Position numbers and translations under genes: made by a program. This document shows positions 49,643 through 59,800 of a stretch of 64,000 bases of DNA, in pieces (positions within the stretch are counted from its first letter, which is position 1; each line of letters opens with the position of its first letter). The stretch spans positions 3,162,001 through 3,226,000 of the forward strand of contig NZ_CP059165.1 in assembly GCF_013466425.1 (NCBI RefSeq). The letters are read 5' to 3'. The notes beneath the pieces were generated by a model. It was not told the origin of the DNA. It searched no databases and was given only the letters and a program-made list of their open reading frames with translations. This DNA is from Mycobacterium vicinigordonae (GTDB taxonomy: Bacteria; Actinomycetota; Actinomycetes; Mycobacteriales; Mycobacteriaceae).

Positions 49643-50071
49643 GTGGCGCAGGTAGATGTCTCGACGACGTCGGACGTGTCACCCGAAGCCGCCTGGAAAC
49701 TCGCGTCAGACCTGAAGCGGTTCGACGAGTGGATGACGATCTTCGGCGGCTGGCGCGGCGAGGTTCCGGCGACCGTTGAGCAAGGCACGTGTGTCTCATC
49801 GCTGATCAAGGTCAAAGGTTTCCGCAATGTCATCCACTGGGAGGTGACCCATTACGACGAGCCGAATTCCATCGAATTGCGCGGTCACGGCCGCGGCGGG
49901 GTTCGGCTCGCGGTCGCGATGAGCGTTGCCCCTAACGACCAAGGCTCGACGTTGCACCTCCACGCCGATCTGTCCGGTGGCGTGCTGAGCGGGCCGGTAG
50001 GTCGGTTGGTGGCTCGTGTGCTGCGTTCGGATGTGCGCAATTCGGTGCAGAACCTCGCCGAATTGCGTTAG
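49643..50071 (+). CDS. SRPBCC (START-like) domain protein
   Basis: 142 residues. VDVSTTSDVSPEAAWKLASDLKRF, followed by TIFGGWRG and a long C-terminal helix, is the Bet v1/polyketide-cyclase-like SRPBCC fold, a hydrophobic-ligand pocket. GTG 49643 is preceded by GGGGAGGTG. Its stop overlaps the stop of the opposing membrane gene by 4 bases. The ligand is unknown. Confidence 0.82.
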   Translation: MAQVDVSTTSDVSPEAAWKLASDLKRFDEWMTIFGGWRGEVPATVEQGTCVSSLIKVKGFRNVIHWEVTHYDEPNSIELRGHGRGGVRLAVAMSVAPNDQGSTLHLHADLSGGVLSGPVGRLVARVLRSDVRNSVQNLAELR

Positions 50072-50367
50072 CCCGCTTGGCGGTTGCGCAACCGGATGCC
50101 CCGCTCATGGTCGCGTACTCGCCGACGCTCCATTGCCAGCCAGGACAAACCCGCACTCAGGACCAGCATTCCGACGCTGGCGGTGGCGATTCCGGCATCC
50201 ACCTTCCCAAGCGAGAAAGCCGCCACCGAAACCACGAAGGCCAGTACGGCACCCGCGACGACGAGGAGTCCCGGTGCGCGCTGCGCGGCGTCGGGAACCT
50301 GCAGCGGCTCGTGTCGATGTGGGCGCCGGCGACTGGGACCGTCAGCACGTTGGTCGGTTTCAGGCAC
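50068..50367 (-). CDS. Small membrane protein, two helices
   Basis: 99 residues. Basic N-terminus, two transmembrane helices (about 33-53 and 60-79), and a short charged tail ending RGIRLRNRQAG. GTG 50367 has AAAGGAG upstream. I do not recognise the family. It is downstream of the molybdoenzyme on the same strand, but 130 bases away. Confidence 0.6.
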   Translation of the reverse strand: MPETDQRADGPSRRRPHRHEPLQVPDAAQRAPGLLVVAGAVLAFVVSVAAFSLGKVDAGIATASVGMLVLSAGLSWLAMERRRVRDHERGIRLRNRQAG

Positions 50368-50499
50368 GACCTAGAACTCCTTTGCAGCGATGTCATTAGC
50401 CGAGACAACCCGTTGTCGTCGCACGGCTTCTACCTCGATGCCTACCCGAATGTCGTTCGGCATAAACGACTTCCGCACCCAAGAGTGGTTTGCGCGGTG

Positions 50500-52281
50500 T
50501 CAAAGCGTCTGATGGCGCCCAAAGTACTTGTGGTCTTCGCTGTAGCCGCCGTAGCCGCTTCCGATTTCGGAGTAATCGGCAACGAACTCAATACCTTTGA
50601 TCCACTTCACCTGTTTGAAGCCGTGCTGCAGTTCGTTGCGCAGCCGAAGCGGTCGGCCGTGCAGGTAGGGCAGCGGTTGATCATTCATGTTGTACGCCAA
50701 CATGCTCATGTGGTGTGTCATCTGCTCCAGCGGATGCGCGTTGTAGTAGATGCCGCCGGTGGCGCCTTCGCCCATGGAGTAGAAGACCACCCATTTGGCC
50801 TCCGGGAGGGGCTTCACGATGTCGATGATGGTTTGCATCGACACCCCACCCCATTTGGCCACACCCGACCATGCCTGGATGCAGAAATGCTGGGTGATCT
50901 GATCGTGGTAGGGCAACGCTTTGAGGTCCTCGAGCGAGAAGGCCGTCGGGTTCTCGACGAGACCGTAAACCCGCAACCGCCAGTCCGCGAAGTCGTTCTT
51001 CTCCAGCTCCTTGTATTCGACTGTTTCGGGCAACCGGCCATTGCGCCAGTGGTACGGCGAGATGTCTTTCTCGGTGAACGCGCCGGGCTTCGGGTTCAGC
51101 CTTTCCAGTGCCCGCTGGAAGGGGCCAACCAGCGCGTAGCCCACCCGCTGCACCACCCGGGGATGGCGAATAGTGAACGGCGAGGCCGCCACCCAACCAG
51201 CGGCCACCACCGCCATCGCGGCGAGGAACACCGCAAAGCCCACCCAGCTTTCGTCGTCGCGGGAGGCGAACATGTGGTTCAGATTTCGCAGCGCATCGGT
51301 GGTGAAGACCATCGTGACATGGGTGAGTATGAAGAACAGGAAGTACACCAGGACAAGGAAATGCAACGAACGTGCGTGCTGAATGCTCAATCGCTTGCTC
51401 AACCAGTGCACGCGCTGCGACAGCGCCGGGGACATGCCAAGGCCAGTAATCAAAGCGGCCGGACCGGCGATGAAGACGGTGGTGAAGTAGGCGAGCAACT
51501 GCATGCTGTTGTACGCGACCCAGCCGTTGTCGTTCGGCCATTGGAGCGAAAGGTATTGAATACCAACTGATAAGGCATTGGGAAAGACGTCCCAGTTGGT
51601 CGGGACGAGGTGCCGCCACTGCCCGGTGGCGAATAGCAATACATAGAAGACGACGCCGTTGACCAGCCAGAGCACGTCGATACCCAGGTGCCACCAGCGC
51701 GCTAGCCCGATCGAGTGCCGGAAGCCGGGTAATCCGAATTGTGGTGGCAGCGCCACGGTGTCGGCGTTGGCTGTCCACAGCGGGTCATCGGGCACCGGTG
51801 GCCCAACGCGCAGCCACTCGTCTTTGCCGGGTGTGGCGTTGCGGCTGAAGTAAAGTCTCGGATGGTCACAAAGGATCTGGATGCCCGATCGGATGATGAA
51901 CATCATCATGAAGAGGTTGAAAAAGTGCGTCCAACCGATCCAGGCCGGTCGGCCGGGAATCACATCTGCATGGCTACCGGTTCCCGGGTAGCGCTGGATG
52001 AACGACTGCACCGCCGGCATGCTGTGCAAGCCCTTGCCGATCGCCACTCCGGCGACCAGTAGCGCGAATCCGATGGGAAGCAGCCAGAGCAGGTTGAACC
52101 ATCTGTCCCGCCCCACCCGCAGCTTGGGTGCGGTGGCCCGCCGGGTCAGATCGAACCCGCCGCCGTAATTCTCGACATCCACCACGTCCTCGGCTTCGTG
52201 CACTTCGCTGGCGTAGTCCACGCCAAGCCGCCGATCGAGTACTCGAGTACGTCGCGCCGAAGTCTCGTGTGCAGTGCTCAC
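50500..52281 (-). CDS. Fused cytochrome b561-like / sulfite-oxidase-fold molybdoenzyme
   Basis: 593 residues. The N-terminal half has about six membrane helices (60-82, 112-134, 198-220, 255-283, 303-327, 344-368) with His119, His198, His302/307 and His321 placed to bind b-type hemes. Residues 430-593 are a molybdopterin-binding oxidoreductase (YedY/sulfite-oxidase) domain with the likely molybdenum ligand Cys467 in HFCIQAWSGVAKWGGV. It joins in one chain what MsrP (YedY) and MsrQ (YedZ) do as two proteins. No Tat signal. GTG 52281 has GAGGGGC upstream. Confidence 0.88.
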   Translation of the reverse strand: MSTAHETSARRTRVLDRRLGVDYASEVHEAEDVVDVENYGGGFDLTRRATAPKLRVGRDRWFNLLWLLPIGFALLVAGVAIGKGLHSMPAVQSFIQRYPGTGSHADVIPGRPAWIGWTHFFNLFMMMFIIRSGIQILCDHPRLYFSRNATPGKDEWLRVGPPVPDDPLWTANADTVALPPQFGLPGFRHSIGLARWWHLGIDVLWLVNGVVFYVLLFATGQWRHLVPTNWDVFPNALSVGIQYLSLQWPNDNGWVAYNSMQLLAYFTTVFIAGPAALITGLGMSPALSQRVHWLSKRLSIQHARSLHFLVLVYFLFFILTHVTMVFTTDALRNLNHMFASRDDESWVGFAVFLAAMAVVAAGWVAASPFTIRHPRVVQRVGYALVGPFQRALERLNPKPGAFTEKDISPYHWRNGRLPETVEYKELEKNDFADWRLRVYGLVENPTAFSLEDLKALPYHDQITQHFCIQAWSGVAKWGGVSMQTIIDIVKPLPEAKWVVFYSMGEGATGGIYYNAHPLEQMTHHMSMLAYNMNDQPLPYLHGRPLRLRNELQHGFKQVKWIKGIEFVADYSEIGSGYGGYSEDHKYFGRHQTL

Positions 52282-52389
52282 CCGATGCCCCTCATTTCCA
52301 GCCGGAAAATTTTACGACATCGATTGTATAAATCATGGTGGTTGAAACCTAGACAATCGCCGAGTTCAGCCACTCCGCTGGACTTCGCG

Positions 52390-52851
52390 CTACTCGGGGT
52401 CGCGGGGCAGCAATCGGCGCACCGACCGCGTTTCGATGGCGTTGACCGTCAGGGCCCGGCGGTTGATCCGCCAGCCCTCGCCGGCGAGTTCGTACTCGTC
52501 GTCGTAGCGCAGGTGCCAGACGACGTCCGACACCCCGTCGTGGCGCTGGCTCCAGTGGTGGGCAATGCAGGCGATGCGGCCGACGGCGCACCCAGCGCGT
52601 GCGCCGTCGCAGTAGACCTCGCCGACGATCGCGTGCTCGGTGCGGGTCACTGCGGCCACCGCGGCCACCGCCGACGCGATCGCCCCTCGCCCGCGATGTG
52701 CGTGTATCGGTTTCAACGACTCCGGCGGATCGGGCACCGTCAACGTCGCGTCAACGGTGAAAAGCCCTGCTGTCAAATCGAATTGGTGGTCGTCGACGTA
52801 GGCCGCATAGCGATGGACCAAGTCGCTGAGTTCAGCGCGCGCCACCATCAC
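52390..52851 (-). CDS. SnoaL/NTF2-like domain protein
   Basis: 153 residues. The cone-shaped NTF2-like fold is indicated by LSDLVHRYAAYVDDHQFDL, LFTVDATLTV and the late strand DDEYELAGEGWRINRRAL. Members bind or isomerise small hydrophobic molecules. GTG 52851 overlaps the malQ stop (GTGA), so it is translated after malQ. Its relation to glycogen metabolism is not obvious. Confidence 0.8.
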   Translation of the reverse strand: MMVARAELSDLVHRYAAYVDDHQFDLTAGLFTVDATLTVPDPPESLKPIHAHRGRGAIASAVAAVAAVTRTEHAIVGEVYCDGARAGCAVGRIACIAHHWSQRHDGVSDVVWHLRYDDEYELAGEGWRINRRALTVNAIETRSVRRLLPRDPE

Positions 52852-55013
52852 GCCGGCTCCGTCGCCGCCCGGACCGCTTGCAGCAGCGTGGCTGCCCGCA
52901 CGTCGGTGAACACGTCCTCCAACATCATTGGTCGCCCGTCCGGACCGGTCAGCGGTACCCGCCAGTTGGGATATTCGTCGGTGGTCCCGGGCTGATTCTG
53001 GGTTCGCTGATCACCTATCGCGTCGGTCAGCGCGACCCCAAGCAGCCGAGACGGCGTGCGCCCCAGATATCGGTACAGCGCCACGATCACCTGTTCGGGT
53101 CGGTCCTCACCGTCGGCGAGCAGCCCGGTCCGGCGCAGCTCCGCCAACCATGCCGCCCGCTCGGCCGCGGCGAACTCCAACTCCGCCTCCACCGGCCGGG
53201 TGAGTAACCCCAACGATTCCCGCAACCGCACATGTTCGCCGGCCAGATAGCCGGCCGTCGGCGGCAGGTCGTGGGTGGTGACCGAGGACAAGCAGTACTC
53301 CCGCCATCTTTCGGCAGGCAGCGGTCCACCGCCCGGAGCGGAGTCGTCCTGCTCGAACCACAGAATCGACGTGCCCAGCAGCCCGCGTAGTAATAGGTAG
53401 TCACGCACCCACGGCTCGACGGTGCCCAGATCCTCCCCGACAACGACGGCCCCGGCCCGCTGCGCCTCCAGCGCGACGATGCCGATCATCGCTTCGTGGT
53501 CGTAGCGGATGTAGGTGCCTTCGGTGGGTGGCGTACCGCTGGGAATCCACCACAGCCGAAACAACCCGATGATGTGGTCGATGCGTACGCCGCCGGCGTG
53601 GCGCAGCACCGCCCGAATCAGCGACCGGAAGGGCCGGTACTCAAATTCGTCGAGTCGGTCAGGCCGCCACGGCGGCTGCGACCAGTCCTGACCCAGCTGA
53701 TTGAACTCGTCTGGGGGTGCACCTGCGGTCACCCCCAGCGCCAGCACATCCTGCAGGGCCCATGCATCGGCCCCGTTGGGATGCACACCGACCGCCAAGT
53801 CGTGCATGATCCCGAGGGTCATTCCGGCCCGCACCGCCTGTGACTGCGTCGCGGCGAGCTGTTCGTCCAGCTGCCACTGCAACCAACGGTGAAAATCGAT
53901 CGCATCCTCGTTCTTGACGAATTTCGCGATCCCCGCGGCATCTGGGTGCCGCACCGACTCCGGCCAGCGATGCCAATCAGCGCCGTATTTCTCGGCCAGG
54001 GCACACCAAGTGGCGAAGTCGTCCAGGTCTCGGCCCTCGCGGGCACGAAATGCGGCGTAGGACAGTTCGCGGCCCGCTGAGCGCGGCACCCGGTGCAGCA
54101 ATTCGAGTGCCTCCCGTTTGGCTGCCCAGGCGGTATCGCGGTCGATGCTGTCGACGCGGCCGGCCCGATGCTGCACGTCGGCGCGCAGCTGGCGCACCCG
54201 TCCGCGCTTGGGCAGCTCGACCAATTCGGGAACGGCTTCGACACGCAGATACAGCGGGTTGACAAAACGCCGCGAGGTCGGCAGATAGGGCGAGGGTTCC
54301 ATGGGTTTGAGGTCTCCCTGCTCCCCGGGCAGCGTCGCGGCGTGCAAGGGGTTGACCAACACATAGTCGGCGCCGTGCACCGAAGCCGACCAAAGCGCCA
54401 GATCGGCCAGATCGGTGAGGTCGCCAATACCCCACGACCCTCGCGACCGCACGCTGTACAGCTGGGTGGCAAGCCCCCAGGCGCGCCGGCCGCCGAGCCG
54501 CTCCGGCAGGCCGAGCCAGTCCGGCGTCACGATCAGAGCGGTGCTGGCCTGGTCGTGGTCCGAACGTAGGTGCACCCGGTGGTAGCCCAGTGGCAGATCG
54601 GTGGGTAGCAGAAAACTAGCTTCGCCAATCCAGCGTCCGTCCAGATCGAACGGCGGCGTGAAGTTGTCGACCTGCACGATCCCGCTGTCCCGGCCGCGGC
54701 GCTCGGTGCCGTCCTCGAGCTCGAGCCACACGTCGGCGGGCGCCCCATGAGTCACATGCACCCAGAACCGGGTCTGCGCCCCGGAACGCCCGACGATGGT
54801 CGGCGGCATGAGCCGTTCCCAGTAGGAGCGACGCTCGGCAATCAGGGCGTCGTTGCGGTGTTGCTCCGTATCGGCCGCGACGCCGAGCGCCCCGAGGACA
54901 GCGACCAGGGTGTCCTCTGACACGAGCACGTGCCGGCCCGTCCAATCCTGATAACTGGTGGCGATGCCGAAGCGGCGGGCGAGTTCGACGAGGGAGGGCG
55001 CGAGCTCAGTCAT
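52848..55013 (-). CDS. malQ: 4-alpha-glucanotransferase (amylomaltase)
   Basis: 721 residues, GH77. Catalytic landmarks include GVRIDHIIGLFRLWWIP with the nucleophile Asp, GEDLGTVEPWV with the acid Glu, and TTHDLPPTAGYL. An N-terminal beta-sandwich extension is typical of actinobacterial MalQ. It disproportionates maltodextrins in the cytosol. Length and its place directly before eccB5 match Rv1781c (724 residues). Confidence 0.95.
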   Translation of the reverse strand: MTELAPSLVELARRFGIATSYQDWTGRHVLVSEDTLVAVLGALGVAADTEQHRNDALIAERRSYWERLMPPTIVGRSGAQTRFWVHVTHGAPADVWLELEDGTERRGRDSGIVQVDNFTPPFDLDGRWIGEASFLLPTDLPLGYHRVHLRSDHDQASTALIVTPDWLGLPERLGGRRAWGLATQLYSVRSRGSWGIGDLTDLADLALWSASVHGADYVLVNPLHAATLPGEQGDLKPMEPSPYLPTSRRFVNPLYLRVEAVPELVELPKRGRVRQLRADVQHRAGRVDSIDRDTAWAAKREALELLHRVPRSAGRELSYAAFRAREGRDLDDFATWCALAEKYGADWHRWPESVRHPDAAGIAKFVKNEDAIDFHRWLQWQLDEQLAATQSQAVRAGMTLGIMHDLAVGVHPNGADAWALQDVLALGVTAGAPPDEFNQLGQDWSQPPWRPDRLDEFEYRPFRSLIRAVLRHAGGVRIDHIIGLFRLWWIPSGTPPTEGTYIRYDHEAMIGIVALEAQRAGAVVVGEDLGTVEPWVRDYLLLRGLLGTSILWFEQDDSAPGGGPLPAERWREYCLSSVTTHDLPPTAGYLAGEHVRLRESLGLLTRPVEAELEFAAAERAAWLAELRRTGLLADGEDRPEQVIVALYRYLGRTPSRLLGVALTDAIGDQRTQNQPGTTDEYPNWRVPLTGPDGRPMMLEDVFTDVRAATLLQAVRAATEPA

Positions 55014-55353
55014 GACGCCAATCTTGCGGCCACGCGGGACACATGGGGGAGCGCGGGGCCTTTGTAACCGTCGGCGGACGCGTTCGGCGTCCGAGACGCA
55101 TCCGGCACGGCGGCGCTATCCGCAGCTCAAAGCGGTTGATCGAACCTCAATGCATTTGATTGAGCGGTATGCGACTTAGCGCGCCGAGTCGGCCGATGCC
55201 GGTTACCATGCCCAATGAAGACACGATGAAGCCGTGGGGGACGCCGTGCGGGCACTAACGCCTGGCGAGGTCGCTGCGGGTGCCCTACGGTTACCGATGT
55301 ACCCGAAGGGCTTTATATCCAGGCGTTTTGACACAACCGGAAGGTGATCGAGC
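55014..55353. other. malQ-eccB5 divergent intergenic region
   Basis: 340 bases with no gene. It should hold the leftward malQ and rightward ESX-5 promoters. The only box-like pair I see for eccB5 is the one at 55291-55319. Confidence 0.5.
55291..55319 (+). promoter_or_regulatory. Possible eccB5 promoter
   Basis: TTACCG - N17 - TATATC, giving a start site about 30 bases before the GTG. Consensus match is modest. Weak evidence. Confidence 0.25.
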
Positions 55354-56880
55354 GTGGCCGAACATAGCCGCGGACAGCGGGGGTCGGGTTACGGCCTCGG
55401 TTTGTCGACGCGGACCCAGGTGACGGGTTATCAGTTCCTGGCGCGCCGCACCGCGATGGCATTGACCCGCTGGCGGGTCCGGATGGAGATCGAACCGGGC
55501 CGGCGCCAGACGCTGGCCGTCGTCGCGTCGGTGTCGGCGGCCCTGGTGATCTGCCTGGGAGCGTTGCTGTACTCGTTCATCAGCCCCGCGGGCCAGATCA
55601 ACGAGGCGCCAATCATCGCCGATCGCGACTCCGGCGCGCTGTACGTCAAGGTGGGCGACCGGCTCTACCCGGCGCTGAACCTGGCCTCGGCGCGACTGAT
55701 CACCGGGCGGCCAGACAACCCGCACCTGGTCCGTGGCAGCCAGATCGCCAAGATGCCGCACGGACCGCTGGTCGGGATCCCGGGCGCACCGGCGGAGTTC
55801 TCTCCCAAGAGTCCGACGGCCTCGTCCTGGCTGGTCTGTGACACCGTCGGCGGCACCTCCGCGTCGGACATTCCCTCCGCCGGAGGTGTCACGGTCACCG
55901 TCATCGACGGGACCCCGGACATGAGCGGCCATCGCCGCGTGCTGAGCGGTTCGGACGCCGTCGTGCTCAGCTACGGCGGGAGCGCCTGGGTAATCCGCGA
56001 GGGTCGCCGGTCGAAGATCGACGCCACCGATCGTTCGGTGCTCCTACCACTGGGCCTGACGCCCGAGCAGGTCAGTCAGGCGCGGCCGATGAGCCACGCA
56101 CTGTACGACGCCCTGCCGGTCGGGCCCGAACTGCTGGTCCCCGAGGTGCCCAACGCCGGGGCCCCGGCTACCTTCCCCGGTGCTCCCGGACCCGTCGGCA
56201 CCATTCTCGTCACGCCCCAAATCAGCGGGCCTCAGCAGTATTCGCTGGTCCTGGTGGACGGGGTCCAGACCCTGCCACCGTTGGTGGCCCAGATCCTGCA
56301 GAACGCCGGGCGTCCGGGCAACACCAAGCCGGTGACGGTCGAGCCGTCCGCGTTGGCCAAGATGCCCGTGGTCAACCGGCTGGACCTGTCGGCCTACCCG
56401 AACGATCCACTGAACGTGCTGGACATCCGGGAGAACCCGTCCACCTGCTGGTGGTGGGAACGGACCGCCGGCGAGAACCGCGCCCGGGTCCAGGTGGTGT
56501 CCGGTCCAACACTGCCCATCAAATCTAGCGAGATGAACCGCGTCGTGAATCTGGTGAAGGCTGACCCGACCGGTCGCCAGGCCGACCAGGTTTACTTCGG
56601 CCCCGACTACGCGAACTTCGTGGCCGTCACCGGCAACAACCCCGACGCACAGACCACCGAGTCGCTGTGGTGGCTGACCAATGCGGGCGCGCGGTTCGGC
56701 GTCGACGACACCAAGGAAGCCAGAGAAGCACTGGGCCTGTCGTCGCGACCGAGCCTGGCTCCCTGGGTGGCATTGCGACTGCTGCCGCAGGGCCCGACGC
56801 TGTCGCGGGCAGACGCGCTGGTCGAACACGACACCCTTCCGATGGATCTATCCCCTGCCGAGTTGGTGGTACCCAAGTGA
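55354..56880 (+). CDS. eccB5: ESX-5 type VII secretion core protein EccB5
   Basis: 508 residues. Short cytosolic N-terminus, one transmembrane helix (53-75) and a large periplasmic domain with paired cysteines and SSxxx repeats as in EccB proteins (APGPVGTILVTPQ, STCWWW). It forms the ESX-5 membrane complex with EccC5, EccD5 and EccE5. GTG 55354 follows AAGGTGAT. The stop overlaps the eccC5 GTG (GTGA). Matches Rv1782. Confidence 0.95.
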   Translation: MAEHSRGQRGSGYGLGLSTRTQVTGYQFLARRTAMALTRWRVRMEIEPGRRQTLAVVASVSAALVICLGALLYSFISPAGQINEAPIIADRDSGALYVKVGDRLYPALNLASARLITGRPDNPHLVRGSQIAKMPHGPLVGIPGAPAEFSPKSPTASSWLVCDTVGGTSASDIPSAGGVTVTVIDGTPDMSGHRRVLSGSDAVVLSYGGSAWVIREGRRSKIDATDRSVLLPLGLTPEQVSQARPMSHALYDALPVGPELLVPEVPNAGAPATFPGAPGPVGTILVTPQISGPQQYSLVLVDGVQTLPPLVAQILQNAGRPGNTKPVTVEPSALAKMPVVNRLDLSAYPNDPLNVLDIRENPSTCWWWERTAGENRARVQVVSGPTLPIKSSEMNRVVNLVKADPTGRQADQVYFGPDYANFVAVTGNNPDAQTTESLWWLTNAGARFGVDDTKEAREALGLSSRPSLAPWVALRLLPQGPTLSRADALVEHDTLPMDLSPAELVVPK

Positions 56881-59800
56881 AACGTGGTTTTGCCCGGCCG
56901 ACCCCGGAGAAGCCTCCGGTCATCAAACCGGAAAACATCGTCCTGCCGACACCGCTGAGCATTCCTCCGCCCGAGGGCAAGCCGTGGTACATGATCGTCA
57001 TCGGGGTCGTGGTGATCGGCCTGCTGGGCGGCATGGTCGCCATGACGTTCGCCAGCGGCTCGCACGTATTCGGCGGCGTCGGTTCGATCTTCCCGATCTT
57101 CATGGTCGGCGGGATGATGATGATGATGTTCGGTGGCCGGTTCGGCGGCCAGCAACAGATGAGCCGGCCCAAATTGGACGCGATGCGCGCGCAGTTCATG
57201 CTGATGCTGGACATGCTGCGGGAGACCGCGCAGGAGTCGGCCGACAGCATGGACGCCAACTACCGGTGGTACCACCCGGCGCCCAACACGCTGTCGGCGG
57301 CTGTCGGATCGTCGCGGATGTGGGAGCGCAAGCCCGACGGTAAAGATCTCAACTTCGGTGTGGTCCGGGTCGGCGTCGGCATGACTCGCCCCGAGGTGAC
57401 CTGGGGTGAGCCGCAGAACATGCCCACCGACATCGAGCTTGAGCCGGTGACAGGTAAGGCGCTGCAAGAGTTTGGGCGCTACCAAAGCGTCGTCTACAAC
57501 CTGCCGAAGATGATCTCGGTGCTCGTCGAACCGTGGTACGCGCTCGTCGGCAATCGCGAGCAGGTGCTGGGATTGATGCGCTCGATCATTTGCCAGCTGA
57601 CCTTCTCGCACGGCCCCGACCACATGCAGTTCATCATCGTCAGCTCCGACCTGGAGGAGTGGGACTGGGTCAAGTGGCTTCCGCACTTCGGTGACTCGCG
57701 CCGCCACGACGCGGCGGGCAACGCTCGCATGGTCTACAGCTCGGTTCGCGAGTTCGCCGCCGAGCAAGCCGAATTGTTCGCCGGGCGAGGGTCTTTCACA
57801 CCGCGGCACGCCAGCTCCTCGGCGCAGACACCGACACCGCACCATGTGATCATTGCCGACGTCGACGACCCGCAATGGGAGTACGTGATCAGCGCGGAGG
57901 GTGTCGACGGGGTGACGTTCTTCGATCTCACGGGATCGTCGATGTGGACCGAAGTACCTGAGCGCAAGCTGCAATTCGACGAGATCGGCGTCATCGAGGC
58001 GTTGCCACGCGACCGCGACACCTGGATGGTGATCGACGACAAGGCCTGGTTCTTTGCGCTCACCGACCACATGAGCTCCGCCGAGGCTGAGGAGTTCGGC
58101 CAGAAGCTGGCACAGTGGCGACTGGCCGAAGCGTACGAAGAGATCGGTCAGCGGGTGGCCCACATCGGCGCCCGAGACATCCTGTCCTACTACGGGATTG
58201 ACGATCCGGCATCGATTGACTTCGACGACCTGTGGGGTAGCCGTACCGACACGATGGGCCGCTCACGGTTGCGGGTGCCGTTCGGCAACCGCTCCGATAA
58301 CGGCGAGCTGCTGTTCTTGGACATGAAGTCGCTCGACGAGGGCGGCGACGGCCCGCACGGCGTCATGTCGGGTACCACCGGTTCGGGTAAGTCGACGCTG
58401 GTGCGGACCGTGATCGAGTCCCTGATGCTGGGCCACCCACCCGAGGAGCTGCAGTTCGTACTGGCAGACCTCAAGGGTGGGTCGGCGGTCAAACCGTTCG
58501 CCGGGGTGCCGCACGTTTCACGCATCATCACTGACCTCGAAGAAGACCAGGCGCTAATGGAGCGCTTCCTGGACGCATTGTGGGGCGAGATCGCCCGCCG
58601 CAAGGCGATCTGCGACAGCGCCGGCGTCGACGACGCCAAGGAATACAACTCGGTGCGGACCAGGATGCGGGCACGCGGGCAGGACATGGCGCCGCTGCCC
58701 ATGCTGGTGGTCGTCATCGACGAGTTCTACGAGTGGTTCCGGATCATGCCGACCGCCGTCGACGTGCTTGACTCGATCGGGCGGCAGGGACGTGCCTACT
58801 GGATCCATCTGATGATGGCCTCCCAGACCATCGAGAGCCGTGCCGAAAAGCTCATGGAGAACATGGGTTACCGGTTGGTGTTGAAAGCCCGTACAGCGGG
58901 TGCCGCGCAGGCAGCGGGTGTGCCCAACGCCGTGAACCTGCCCGCCCAAGCTGGCCTGGGCTACTTCCGCAAGAGCCTCGAGGACATCATCCGATTCCAG
59001 GCCGAATTCCTGTGGCGCGACTACTTCCGACTGACCAGTGTCGACGGCGAGGAAGCGCCGGTGCTGGTGCACAACATCGATTACGTGCGCCCGCAGCTGT
59101 TTACCAATTCGTTTACGCCGCTAGAGGTCAGCGTCGGAGGCCCCAGCGTCGAGCCGACGCCCACTTACCCCAGCGGTGACCTGCTCGCCCTCCCCGGCGA
59201 CGAGCCCGACGAGGAAGAAGAAGCGATCCGGACGCCGAAGGTCGGCACGGTGATCATCGATCAGCTGCGCAAGATCAACTTCGAGCCGTACCGGCTGTGG
59301 CAGCCGCCCTTGACTCAGCCGGTCGCCATCGACGAACTGGTCAACCGACTTCTCGGTCGCCCGTGGCACACCGATTACGGTTCGGCCAGGAATCTAGTGT
59401 TCCCGATCGGCATCATCGACCGCCCCTTCAAGCACGACCAGCCGCCGTGGACGGTCGACACCTCTGGGCCCGGCTCCAACGTGCTGATCCTGGGCGCCGG
59501 AGGTTCGGGCAAGACGACGGCCCTGCAGACACTGATCTGTTCGGCCGCGCTGACCCACACACCCGAGCAGGTGCAGTTCTACTGCCTGGCCTACAGCAGC
59601 ACCGCGCTGACCACTATCGCGCAGCTGCCGCACGTGGGCGAGGTGGCCGGGCCCACCGATCCGTACGGCGTGCGCCGCACAGTGGCTGAGCTGCTGGCGC
59701 TGGTGCGTGAGCGCAAGCGCAGCTTCCTCGAGTACGGCATCGCGTCGATGGAGATGTTCCGGCGGCGCAGGTTCGGCGGTGAAGCGGGTCCGGTGCCCAA

